Assembly (NCBI GenBank): GCA_947311455.1
Contig: CAMZKY010000214.1
Location: forward strand, 1-7,916
DNA: 7,916 nt
Source: an uncultured Marinosulfonomonas sp.
Lineage (GTDB): Bacteria > Pseudomonadota > Alphaproteobacteria > Rhodobacterales > Rhodobacteraceae
Direction: 5' to 3'
Made by a program: the position numbers and the translations under genes
Part shown: piece by piece, positions 1 through 6,824 of the stretch
Layout of the letters: every line of letters begins with the position of its first letter
How positions within the stretch are numbered: the stretch's first letter is position 1
Notes under the pieces: model-generated
Told to the model about the DNA's origin: nothing
What the model saw: the letters and a program-made list of their open reading frames with translations, nothing else
The model's database searches: none

Positions 1-17
1 GCTAAGCCCAACACCAT

Positions 18-94
<77 letters not shown>

Positions 95-122
95 ATAATC
101 TATTTACATATCAATAACTTAC

Positions 123-140
123 GCCTCGCAGTTGCGAGGC
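123..140 (+). terminator. Hairpin downstream of tRNA-fMet, possible terminator
   Basis: A perfect seven-pair stem, GCCTCGC/GCGAGGC (123-129/134-140), has an AGTT loop and lies 28 bases after the tRNA CCA end. Only TTCGC follows, so there is no proper T-tract. It may act as a weak or Rho-assisted terminator, or as a 3' end that stops trimming of the tRNA precursor. Confidence 0.45.
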
Positions 141-252
141 TTCGCACGCTCGGAAAATGAGTTATAACCGAAAGTTGGTGACGGCCGGGATGGGCGGCAT
201 ATCATGGCGTTGTTAGGACGCCGTAATTCTCGTTGAGAAAGGGGTATGCCAC

Positions 253-375
253 ATGGCCAAGAATACAGTAATCGACTTCACAAAACCAAGCGATTTTTCA
301 CTTGATCCGTTAACAAGAGCTTCCTTTCAAATGGCTCGATTTTCGGGGGGCAGGTCAAGCAGATCAATAGCATAA
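253..375 (+). CDS. Doubtful 40-residue ORF, possibly the broken start of a transposase
   Basis: ATG at 253 is preceded by a good purine-rich ribosome site, GAGAAAGGGG (235-244), eight bases before the start. The reading frame runs 40 codons to TAA at 373-375. The product begins MAKNTVIDFTKPSDF and continues to DPLT around residue 19-22. Its second half is rich in Ser and Arg (GGRSSRS) and looks like random translation. The opening pattern (short polar start, V-I-D-F, then D-P-L-T) recalls the N-termini of IS256-type transposases as I remember them. The helical region that should follow is absent, so if the likeness is real this is only a decayed remnant. It could equally be a real small protein or chance. 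There is no signal peptide or membrane segment. Confidence 0.3.
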   Translation: MAKNTVIDFTKPSDFSLDPLTRASFQMARFSGGRSSRSIA

Positions 376-411
376 AAATCAGGGCTTTGTTCTGAGATTC
401 CTTAAGAACAT

Positions 412-489
412 CCCCCCCAACCCTCCCCCGCAGGCGCGGGAGGGCTTTGGCGGATAGAAGGGTTGGTGGTGGTTGCGGGGGGGCTTTTT
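412..489 (+). terminator. Composite G/C-rich terminator-like fold with T-tract
   Basis: The outer arm CCCCCCCAACC (412-422) is nearly complementary to GGTTGCGGGGGGG (471-483), and CTTTTTC follows at 484-490, giving a strong stem followed by Ts. Inside lies a second hairpin, CCCT..CCCGC (421-431) with GCGGGAGGG (436-444), an AGGC loop and a two-base bulge. The two share C421-C422, so they compete for those bases or form a branched stem. It would end any transcript coming from the tRNA side before the gene at 561. Confidence 0.6.
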
Positions 490-560
490 CTATTTGCTGG
501 AATTCCTATATTACACGCGGTATGCTCTGGTAATGGCAACAAAATCAGGCACAGTTTCAT

Positions 561-1307
561 ATGCACCTGGATGTGCGTGATCTTCGCAATTTTTATTATC
601 GTTCGGCGCTAGGACGTGCGGCGCAGCGGGCGGTGCGGGATCAGGTTGTGCATTTGTGGCCCGAGGCCAAGAAACAATCGGTGGTGGGGGTTGGCTTTGC
701 GGTGCCGTTGCTGCGCCCTTATCTGCCCGAGGCCCGCCGTGTGATTGGGTTGATGCCCGGCCCGCAAGGGGTGATGCCGTGGCCCGCGGGGCAAAAGAAC
801 AGGTCGGTGTTGTGTGAGGAAACGCAATGGCCCCTGCAAACCGGCATGGCGGACAAGCTGATTGTGATGCACGGGCTGGAAACCACGGATAACGTTGATG
901 ATTTTTTGCAGGAATGTTACCGTGTTCTTGGCCCCGGGGGGCGGGCGATGTTTATTGTACCGAACCGAACAGGGATGTGGGCGCGCAGTGATACAACCCC
1001 GTTTGGCTATGGTCGCCCTTATAGTGCGGGCCAGTTGGAGGCGCTGTTGCGCAGCCATGGATTAACGCCGGAACGCCATTCGGGGGCCTTGTATTTTCCG
1101 CCCTCGCATAAACGGTTCTGGCTGCGCACCGGCAATATGTGGGAGCAAACAGGCCGCAAGATTTCCAAGGTTTTATCGGGCGGGGTGCTGATGCTTGAGG
1201 TCAGCAAACAGATCCCCGCGCCGCGCCGTCCGGGATTAACCGAGGCGGTGCGCCGTCCGTTGAAAATCCTAGAGGGGGTCAGAGCGCCGGAGGCCACGCC
1301 AGTTTAA
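561..1307 (+). CDS. Class I SAM-dependent methyltransferase-like protein
   Basis: The 248-residue product has the shape of a Methyltransferase_11-type Rossmann domain. The glycine-rich SAM loop is at residues 41-49, but as VVGVGFAVP, lacking the usual acidic residue and the GxGxG spacing. DKLIVMHGLE (98-107) fits the strand after motif I. ECYRVLGPGGRAMFIVPN (118-135) is the typical R-V-L-x-P-G-G turn leading into a strand. The region 150-180 (YSAGQLEALLRSHGLTPERH) fits the helix and strand that close such folds. The C-terminal tail is rich in Pro and Arg. There is no signal peptide or membrane segment, so it should be cytoplasmic. The substrate cannot be read from the sequence. Similar proteins, as I recall, are widespread in Alphaproteobacteria and often sit near glyoxalase II, which is not seen here. 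The ribosome site before ATG 561 is weak (CAGG at 546-549), so the exact start is less certain than the frame. Confidence 0.8.
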   Translation: MHLDVRDLRNFYYRSALGRAAQRAVRDQVVHLWPEAKKQSVVGVGFAVPLLRPYLPEARRVIGLMPGPQGVMPWPAGQKNRSVLCEETQWPLQTGMADKLIVMHGLETTDNVDDFLQECYRVLGPGGRAMFIVPNRTGMWARSDTTPFGYGRPYSAGQLEALLRSHGLTPERHSGALYFPPSHKRFWLRTGNMWEQTGRKISKVLSGGVLMLEVSKQIPAPRRPGLTEAVRRPLKILEGVRAPEATPV

Positions 1308-1356
1308 TCGGGCGAAAACCGCTTTGTGTATTTGATGGCATGATTTGTAGAATACC

Positions 1357-1378
1357 GTAGGGCGGGATTCAGCCCGCC
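1357..1378 (+). repeat. REP-like hairpin, copy A
   Basis: The element opens with GTAGGG and folds into GGCGGG (1361-1366) and CCCGCC (1373-1378) with an ATTCAG loop. It has the same head and layout as the pair at 1968-2045. Where those copies have a T-A pair in the stem this one has C-G, so both sides changed together and pairing is kept. That is the mark of a conserved fold rather than chance. It lies between the methyltransferase-like gene and the secreted protein gene. Confidence 0.6.
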
Positions 1379-1413
1379 AATTGCGCGCAGGGTGATAAAA
1401 GGATGTCATTGGG

Positions 1414-1914
1414 ATGAATATAAAATTTCGCTTGGTAGGAAGGGGGCTGGCTTTCAGGCCTGCGCTGATATTTATTCTGATGGTCGTATCCACAAATTCT
1501 TTATGGGCTGCGCAAGCCGTTAAAGACGAGTGCCCGTTGGTGTGGGCTAAATATATCAATGTGGCAAAAGATGTCATTGCAGATAGGGATTCAGGTAACC
1601 GTCATTGGGTGTTGTTCGCGGATGAGACAGGCACGATATATAATTGCCTTGGTGAAGGTGTTTCTGATCATGACATAGAGGTGGTGCAGATTTTCGAGAA
1701 AGATCTTGCGCGTGTGAAGGCTATTATTGACGCAGAAGAACGCGAGAAAGGCGATGATCGGGGTAGGGCAAGCGCGTGCGGGTTTGGCACATATCAATTT
1801 ACCCGTGATCCTGTATTTATCGTGTCGCTAACACGAACAGAAGAAGCACTGAGTGCCGGATTTTGTGGTCAAAGGTTTATGCAAGATTTTGCTGATGCGT
1901 TATCCGGATTGTAG
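1414..1914 (+). CDS. Secreted four-cysteine protein of unknown function
   Basis: I do not recognise this 166-residue product. Its N-terminus is a clear signal peptide: basic residues up to about position 15 (K4, R6, R10, R15), a hydrophobic core at 17-27 (PALIFILMVVS), and an A-Q-A site that suggests cleavage after residue 35. The mature part has four cysteines (C40, C78, C122, C151), an even number fitting two disulfides in an exported protein. Residues 88-113 are charged and probably helical. The end (FCGQRFMQDFADALSG) also looks helical. No catalytic or lipobox motif is visible. ATG 1414 is chosen because AAGGA (1399-1403) lies ten bases before it and the signal peptide begins there. Codons are visibly richer in A/T at third positions than in the neighbouring genes, and REP-like elements lie on both sides, so the gene may be an acquired or fast-evolving accessory gene. 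Confidence 0.75.
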   Translation: MNIKFRLVGRGLAFRPALIFILMVVSTNSLWAAQAVKDECPLVWAKYINVAKDVIADRDSGNRHWVLFADETGTIYNCLGEGVSDHDIEVVQIFEKDLARVKAIIDAEEREKGDDRGRASACGFGTYQFTRDPVFIVSLTRTEEALSAGFCGQRFMQDFADALSGL

Positions 1915-1967
1915 AAGTAACCGTCAGAGGGTCAAGCGATTGTGTATTAATAGGGATGGCGAATGGT

Positions 1968-1990
1968 GGTGAGGTGGAACCCCACCCTAC
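1968..1990 (-). repeat. REP-like hairpin, copy B (inverted)
   Basis: Read on the - strand this begins GTAGGGTGGGGTTCCACC and matches copy C at 22 of 23 bases. The one difference (T for C near the end) turns a G-C pair of the stem into G-T. Its head points toward copy C, 32 bases away, giving the head-to-head pair typical of bacterial REP doublets. Confidence 0.75.
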
Positions 1991-2022
1991 GGGGCGGTTT
2001 GCGTGAATATGGTTTGGTTTTT

Positions 2023-2045
2023 GTAGGGTGGGGTTCCACCCCACC
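2023..2045 (+). repeat. REP-like hairpin, copy C
   Basis: A GTAGGG head is followed by GGTGGGGT (2027-2034) paired with ACCCCACC (2038-2045) over a three-base TCC loop, an eight-pair perfect stem. With copy B it forms an inverted pair of two hairpins that could also anneal to each other as one long stem. The G/C-rich stem lacks a T-tract, so it is not a standard terminator, though it could stabilise the 3' end of the upstream transcript. Confidence 0.75.
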
Positions 2046-2135
2046 GGTATCGTGAATGTGTTGTGTTTGCGAAATTAACGGGGTGCCAATGCGGCAAATC
2101 ACCGGAATTTTACCAAAGATTCGGTGAAATCCCCC

Positions 2136-2163
2136 TTGAAAATTGGCATCGCGCCCATATTTC
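2136..2163 (+). promoter_or_regulatory. Candidate sigma-70-type promoter of the atp operon
   Basis: TTGAAA (2136-2141) is followed after 16 bases by TATTTC (2158-2163). The -35 box is close to TTGACA and the -10 box is a modest match. A start near 2170 would give a leader of about 180 bases before atpH. TTGAAC (2229-2234) with TAAATC 16 bases downstream is a weaker alternative nearer the gene. Confidence 0.3.
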
Positions 2164-2350
2164 TTAGCCTCATTATGTCGCAGATTGGCTAAACCCCTGT
2201 TTTTATGGGGCTTTGGGTGCAGTCTTTCTTGAACTCACAGGTTGCGACAATAAATCACCTCTGTTAGACCACATTTTGAAATTCGGTGCATGTTTCATGT
2301 GCCTTGGCGTCCCTTATGTGAACTGTGTGTGATTATAAGGGGTTTTTGAT

Positions 2351-2926
2351 ATGGGAAGGATGGACGTGTCTGAATCAGTTTCGATCTCATCTGGCATTGC
2401 CGCTCGTTACGCAACTGCCGTTTTTGATCTGGCCAAAGAAGGTAAAAAGCTGAAAGCGCTGGAAGGGGATATTGATGCCCTTGCTGTGGCGCTGGATGAA
2501 AGTGCTGATCTGTCTGATCTTATCGGCTCGCCTTTATATTCTCGTGAGCAACAGGGCGCAGCCATTGCTGCCATTGCTGACAAAATGAAACTCTCGCCAA
2601 CTGTGAAAAGCACGCTTGGCTTGATGGCGGCAAATCGTCGTCTGTTTGTGTTGCCTCAATTATTGGCAGCGCTCCGTGATATGATCGCGGATGAAAAAGG
2701 CGAAGTGACTGCCGAGGTAACGTCTGCAAAGGCGCTTACAAAAGCACAATCCGACAAGCTTGCCAAATCGCTAAAAGCCAGCGTCGGCAAGACTGTCAAA
2801 ATCAACGCATCCGTCGATGAAAGCTTGATCGGCGGATTAATCGTAAAAGTAGGCTCGAAGATGATCGATAGCTCGATCAAATCCAAGCTTGCTAACCTCC
2901 AGAACGCAATGAAAGAGGTCGGATAA
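2351..2926 (+). CDS. atpH: ATP synthase F1 subunit delta
   Basis: Subunit delta (the OSCP homologue) sits on top of the F1 head and holds it to the peripheral stalk so that alpha and beta do not turn with the rotor. The 191-residue product has the family layout: an N-terminal helical bundle beginning SISSGIAARYATAVFDLA (11-28), the conserved NRRL (95-98), and a C-terminal domain with the family signature ending in VDESLIGGLIVKVG (155-168). Length is normal. ATG 2351 is preferred because AAGGGG (2337-2342) stands eight bases before it. The alternative ATG at 2360 has its purine run directly against the codon and would only remove MGR. It is the first gene of the operon, and its TAA overlaps the atpA start by one base (TAATG), which suggests coupled translation. 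Confidence 0.97.
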   Translation: MGRMDVSESVSISSGIAARYATAVFDLAKEGKKLKALEGDIDALAVALDESADLSDLIGSPLYSREQQGAAIAAIADKMKLSPTVKSTLGLMAANRRLFVLPQLLAALRDMIADEKGEVTAEVTSAKALTKAQSDKLAKSLKASVGKTVKINASVDESLIGGLIVKVGSKMIDSSIKSKLANLQNAMKEVG

Positions 2927-4461
2927 TGGGCATCCAAGCAGCCGAAATTTCTGCGATCCTTAAGGACCAGATCAAGAACTTTGGCCAAGAGGCCGATGTG
3001 GCCGAAGTTGGCCGAGTGCTATCCGTCGGTGACGGTATCGCACGTGTATACGGGTTGGATAATGTCCAGGCCGGTGAAATGGTTGAATTCCCCGGTGGTA
3101 TCCGTGGAATGGCGCTGAACCTTGAGACTGACAATGTTGGTGTTGTTATCTTTGGTTCTGACCGTGACATCAAAGAAGGTGACACCGTTAAGCGGACAAA
3201 ATCTATCGTGGACGTTCCCGTTGGGGACGAGTTGTTGGGGCGTGTTGTTGACGGCCTTGGCAATCCGATTGATGGCAAAGGTCCAATCAAAACCAAGAAA
3301 CGCGCCGTGGCTGATGCCAAGGCGCCGGGTATTATCCCGCGGAAATCAGTTCACGAGCCTATGGCGACGGGTCTGAAATCTGTGGATGCGATGATCCCGA
3401 TTGGCCGTGGTCAGCGCGAATTGATCATTGGTGACCGTCAAACCGGTAAAACTGCTGTGGCGCTGGATACGATCCTGAACCAGAAATCATACAATGATGC
3501 CGCTGAAAACGAGTATGACAAACTATACTGTATCTATGTTGCGATCGGGCAAAAACGCTCAACCGTGGCGCAGTTGGTTAAAAAGCTCGAAGAAACCGGT
3601 GCGATTGAATATACAACCATCGTTGCGGCAACGGCGTCTGATCCTGCTCCTATGCAGTTTTTGGCCCCTTATGCGGCAACAGCGATGGCTGAATTCTATC
3701 GCGACAATGGCCGTCACGCCCTGATCGTTTATGATGATCTGTCCAAGCAAGCGGTTTCTTATCGTCAAATGTCACTTCTGCTTCGCCGTCCACCAGGACG
3801 TGAAGCTTACCCTGGTGACGTTTTCTATCTGCACTCAAGGTTGCTTGAGCGTTCATCGAAATTGAGCGAAGATTATGGTTCCGGTTCCTTGACGGCGCTG
3901 CCGATCATTGAAACCCAAGGCGGCGACGTTTCGGCGTTTATTCCGACAAACGTGATTTCGATCACCGATGGTCAGATATTCCTTGAAACTGAATTGTTCT
4001 ATCAGGGTATCCGTCCTGCTGTGAATACAGGTCTGTCCGTTTCTCGTGTTGGTTCGTCGGCACAAACAAACGCGATGAAATCTGTTGCGGGTCCGGTTAA
4101 ACTGGAACTTGCGCAGTATCGTGAGATGGCGGCCTTCGCGCAGTTTGGTTCTGACTTGGATGCGGCGACGCAAGCCATGCTTAACCGTGGTGCTCGTTTG
4201 ACCGAGCTGATGAAACAGCCACAGTATTCACCTTTGACCAACGCGGAAATCGTTTGCATGATTTACGCAGGTACAAAAGGGTATTTGGATAAAATCGAAG
4301 TTAAAGAAGTTGGACGTTTCGAAGCAGGCCTTTTGGCACATCTGCGTCAGAAACATGCCGACGTCTTGGCGGAAATCACCGACAAAGACCCGAAAATCAA
4401 AGGCGATATCGAAGATAAAATCAAAGCAGCGCTTGATGCGTTCGCGGCGGATTTCGCTTAA
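2926..4461 (+). CDS. atpA: ATP synthase F1 subunit alpha
   Basis: Alpha forms the head hexamer with beta. It binds nucleotide at non-catalytic sites and supplies an arginine to the catalytic site of the neighbouring beta. The 511-residue sequence is complete: an N-terminal beta-barrel region (about 25-95), the Walker A loop GDRQTGKT (169-176), the Walker B strand LIVYDD (266-271), the alpha/beta family signature PAVNTGLSVS (364-373) followed directly by the arginine finger R374, and a C-terminal helical domain that includes QFGSDLDAAT (406-415). No key residue is missing and length is usual. Its ATG overlaps the atpH stop. The next gene, atpG, starts 28 bases after its TAA. Confidence 0.99.
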   Translation: MGIQAAEISAILKDQIKNFGQEADVAEVGRVLSVGDGIARVYGLDNVQAGEMVEFPGGIRGMALNLETDNVGVVIFGSDRDIKEGDTVKRTKSIVDVPVGDELLGRVVDGLGNPIDGKGPIKTKKRAVADAKAPGIIPRKSVHEPMATGLKSVDAMIPIGRGQRELIIGDRQTGKTAVALDTILNQKSYNDAAENEYDKLYCIYVAIGQKRSTVAQLVKKLEETGAIEYTTIVAATASDPAPMQFLAPYAATAMAEFYRDNGRHALIVYDDLSKQAVSYRQMSLLLRRPPGREAYPGDVFYLHSRLLERSSKLSEDYGSGSLTALPIIETQGGDVSAFIPTNVISITDGQIFLETELFYQGIRPAVNTGLSVSRVGSSAQTNAMKSVAGPVKLELAQYREMAAFAQFGSDLDAATQAMLNRGARLTELMKQPQYSPLTNAEIVCMIYAGTKGYLDKIEVKEVGRFEAGLLAHLRQKHADVLAEITDKDPKIKGDIEDKIKAALDAFAADFA

Positions 4462-4489
4462 ACTGTGGCTAAGGGATAAGGATTGGTAA

Positions 4490-5365
4490 ATGCCAAATCT
4501 TAAGGACCTAAAAAACCGGATCGAAAGCGTAAAGAACACGCGTAAGATCACCAAAGCCATGCAAATGGTTGCCGCGGCGAAGCTTCGCCGCGCGCAAGAG
4601 GCCGCCGAAGAAGGCCGGCCCTATGCAGAACGGATGAATGCCGTTCTGGGTGGGTTGGCTGCTTCGGTTGGTGGCTCGGAATCTGCGCCTAAACTGCTGT
4701 CTGGCAGTGGGTCGGACAACGTGCATCTCTTGGTGGTTATGACCGGTGAACGCGGACTTTGCGGCGGGTTTAACTCGTCCATCGTGCGTATGGCGCGTGC
4801 CAAAGCTCAAGAGCTGATGGCTGCGGGCAAAACCGTAAAAATGATTACCGTTGGTAAAAAAGGCCGTGATCAGCTGAAACGTGAATATGGCGGTATCACT
4901 ATCAACCATGTTGACCTTTCAGGGGTGAAGCGCGTTGGTTATGCCAATGCCCATGAAATCGCCAGCGATATTCTGGGCCGGTTCGACACGGGTGAGTTTG
5001 ATGTCGCAACGATTTTTTACAACACCTTTGTAAATGTCGCGGTACAGGAGCCCACAGCGCAGCAGATCATTCCAGCCTCGTTTGACGCCTCGCCAGAGGC
5101 CGACAACAGCACTGTGTTTGATTATGAACCCGGCGAAGATGAAATCCTTAAGGATTTGTTGCCACGTGGTGTTGCCACCCAGATTTTTGCAGCATTGCTG
5201 GAAAATGGCGCATCCGAGCAAGGCGCGCGTATGTCTGCAATGGATAACGCAACACGCAATGCTGGCGACATGATTGATGCCTTGACGATTGAATACAACC
5301 GTTCACGTCAGGCGATCATCACCAACGAGCTAATCGAAATTATTTCGGGTGCGGAAGCACTCTAG
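4490..5365 (+). CDS. atpG: ATP synthase F1 subunit gamma
   Basis: Gamma is the central shaft that turns inside the alpha/beta ring and links proton flow in F0 to ATP formation. The 291-residue product starts with the long helix typical of the family (MPNLKDLKNRIESVKNTRKI, 1-20, then ITKAMQMVAAAKLRRA), has the conserved GERGLCGGFN turn (86-95), and ends with the family signature ITNELIEIISGAEA (277-290). These N- and C-terminal helices form the coiled-coil shaft. Length is normal for Alphaproteobacteria. AAGGA at 4478-4482, seven bases before ATG 4490, sets the start. A second AAGGGA lies just upstream at 4471. Confidence 0.98.
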   Translation: MPNLKDLKNRIESVKNTRKITKAMQMVAAAKLRRAQEAAEEGRPYAERMNAVLGGLAASVGGSESAPKLLSGSGSDNVHLLVVMTGERGLCGGFNSSIVRMARAKAQELMAAGKTVKMITVGKKGRDQLKREYGGITINHVDLSGVKRVGYANAHEIASDILGRFDTGEFDVATIFYNTFVNVAVQEPTAQQIIPASFDASPEADNSTVFDYEPGEDEILKDLLPRGVATQIFAALLENGASEQGARMSAMDNATRNAGDMIDALTIEYNRSRQAIITNELIEIISGAEAL

Positions 5366-5382
5366 AAACGCGGAGAAACGAA

Positions 5383-6813
5383 ATGGCGAAAGCAAAAGCA
5401 ACCGGCAAAGTCACTCAGGTGATCGGCGCTGTGGTTGACGTTCAGTTTGAAGGCGATCTGCCGAACATTCTAAATGCGGTCAACACAACAAACAACGGCA
5501 AGAAACTGGTGATGGAAGTTGCACAGCATCTTGGCGAAAACACTGTACGCTGTATTGCGATGGACGGGACCGAAGGTCTGGTGCGTGGCGAAGCCGTGAC
5601 AGATATGGGCGAACCAATTTCCATGCCTGTTGGCCCGGGCACATTGGGCCGCATCATGAACGTGATTGGCGAACCTGTTGACGAAAAAGGCCCGATCAAA
5701 TCCACACAAACCCGTGCGATCCATCAGGATGCGCCTGATTTTGCCGATCAGTCCACCGAGGCTGAAATTCTGGTAACAGGCATCAAAGTGATCGACCTTT
5801 TGGCCCCTTACACCAAAGGTGGTAAAATTGGTCTGTTCGGCGGTGCCGGTGTGGGTAAAACAGTTTTGATCATGGAATTGATCAACAACATCGCCAAAGT
5901 GCACTCTGGTGTGTCTGTGTTCGCCGGTGTTGGTGAACGGACTCGTGAAGGTAACGACCTGTATCACGAGATGATCGAAGGCGAAGTTATCGTGCCTGAC
6001 GATCTGGAAAAATCCAAAATTGCGCTGGTTTACGGCCAAATGAACGAACCTCCCGGTGCGCGTATGCGTGTTGCCCTGTCTGGCCTGACATTGGCCGAGC
6101 AGTTCCGCGACGAAACCGGTGCAGACGTTCTGTTCTTTGTGGACAACATCTTCCGCTTTACCCAAGCTGGTTCCGAGGTGTCCGCGCTGTTGGGTCGTAT
6201 CCCGTCTGCTGTGGGCTATCAGCCAACATTGGCCACCGACATGGGTGCCATGCAGGAACGGATTACATCAACAAAATCCGGCTCGATTACATCTGTGCAA
6301 GCGATTTATGTGCCTGCGGATGACCTTACCGATCCAGCGCCTGCCACATCGTTTGCCCACCTTGATGCGACAACGGTTCTTGACCGTGCGATTTCCGAGC
6401 TAGGGATTTACCCCGCTGTGGACCCGCTGGGTTCTACATCGCGTTTGCTTGATCCGGCTTTGGTTGGTGAAGAGCATTATACAGTTGCAACCGACGTGCA
6501 GCAAATTTTGCAGCGCTATAAATCTTTGCAAGACATCATCGCCATCCTTGGTATGGACGAGCTGTCAGAAGAAGATAAACTGGCTGTGGCCCGCGCCCGT
6601 AAAATTCAGCGTTTCCTTTCCCAACCATTCGATGTTGCGAAAGTGTTCACCGGCTCTGACGGTAAACAGGTTCCGCTGGAAGATACAATCGCGTCATTCA
6701 AAGCTGTTGTGGCTGGCGAATACGATCACCTTCCCGAAGGTGCCTTCTATATGGTTGGCGGCATCGACGAAGTGGTTGCTAAAGCCGAGAAAATGGCCGC
6801 AGACGCAGCATAA
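5383..6813 (+). CDS. atpD: ATP synthase F1 subunit beta
   Basis: Beta carries the catalytic sites where ADP and phosphate become ATP. All expected elements are present in the 476 residues: an N-terminal barrel (about 8-80), the Walker A loop GGAGVGKT (153-160, with K159), the catalytic glutamate E185 in GERTREGND, the Walker B strand VLFFVDN (249-255), the family signature PAVDPLGSTS (344-353), and the DELSEED loop (392-398) that touches gamma and epsilon. Length is typical. The gene follows atpG by 17 bases, with GGAG (5372-5375) seven bases before the ATG. Long open frames seen on the opposite strand of this gene are by-products of its codon use. Confidence 0.99.
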   Translation: MAKAKATGKVTQVIGAVVDVQFEGDLPNILNAVNTTNNGKKLVMEVAQHLGENTVRCIAMDGTEGLVRGEAVTDMGEPISMPVGPGTLGRIMNVIGEPVDEKGPIKSTQTRAIHQDAPDFADQSTEAEILVTGIKVIDLLAPYTKGGKIGLFGGAGVGKTVLIMELINNIAKVHSGVSVFAGVGERTREGNDLYHEMIEGEVIVPDDLEKSKIALVYGQMNEPPGARMRVALSGLTLAEQFRDETGADVLFFVDNIFRFTQAGSEVSALLGRIPSAVGYQPTLATDMGAMQERITSTKSGSITSVQAIYVPADDLTDPAPATSFAHLDATTVLDRAISELGIYPAVDPLGSTSRLLDPALVGEEHYTVATDVQQILQRYKSLQDIIAILGMDELSEEDKLAVARARKIQRFLSQPFDVAKVFTGSDGKQVPLEDTIASFKAVVAGEYDHLPEGAFYMVGGIDEVVAKAEKMAADAA

Positions 6814-6824
6814 AGGGGGCCAAT

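Larger units (their letters stand above)
95..560. other. Long gap between tRNA-fMet and the methyltransferase-like gene
   Basis: About 465 bases without a certain gene. It contains the hairpin at 123-140, a small five-pair stem GGCGT/ACGCC around 206-222, a doubtful 40-codon ORF (253-375) and a large G/C-rich fold with a T-tract (412-489). I looked for a repeat of the tRNA 3' end, which would mark an integrated element's attachment site, and saw none. No clear promoter for the gene at 561 stands out: TTGCTG at 494-499 has no well-spaced -10 box. Confidence 0.6.
1915..2350. other. Gap between secreted protein gene and atpH
   Basis: 436 bases without a supported gene. The first 130 bases hold the inverted REP-like pair. 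The rest probably holds the promoter and leader of the ATP synthase operon. I see three sets of inverted arms: TGCCAAT/ATTGGCA (2084-2090/2142-2148), nested around TCACCG/CGGTGA (2099-2104/2122-2127), and, further on, TGTCGCA/TGCGACA (2176-2182/2243-2249). A CCCC/GGGG pair (2194-2197/2207-2210) lies inside the last. Small open frames here on either strand have no ribosome site worth the name. Confidence 0.6.

Noticed and set aside
609..1058. 149-codon open frame on the - strand
   Set aside because: It is a shadow of the methyltransferase-like gene; the translation is rich in Arg, His and Pro with no domain pattern.
1968..2045. CRISPR array or insertion-sequence ends
   Set aside because: Only two inverted units with a 32-base interval and no gene between them; there is no regular direct repetition and no transposase, so a REP-like pair fits better.
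2136..2192. Short + strand frame from TTG that reads like a small signal peptide (18 residues)
   Set aside because: There is no purine-rich ribosome site (CCCCC precedes it), it ends after 18 codons, and the TTG is part of the better-supported -35 box.
2203..2298. - strand 31-codon ORF upstream of atpH
   Set aside because: It has no ribosome site and no recognisable product, and sits in a region better explained as the operon leader.
5470..6165. 231-codon open frame on the - strand
   Set aside because: It lies fully inside atpD; its His/Gln/Phe-rich composition is the usual reflection of the beta subunit's codons.
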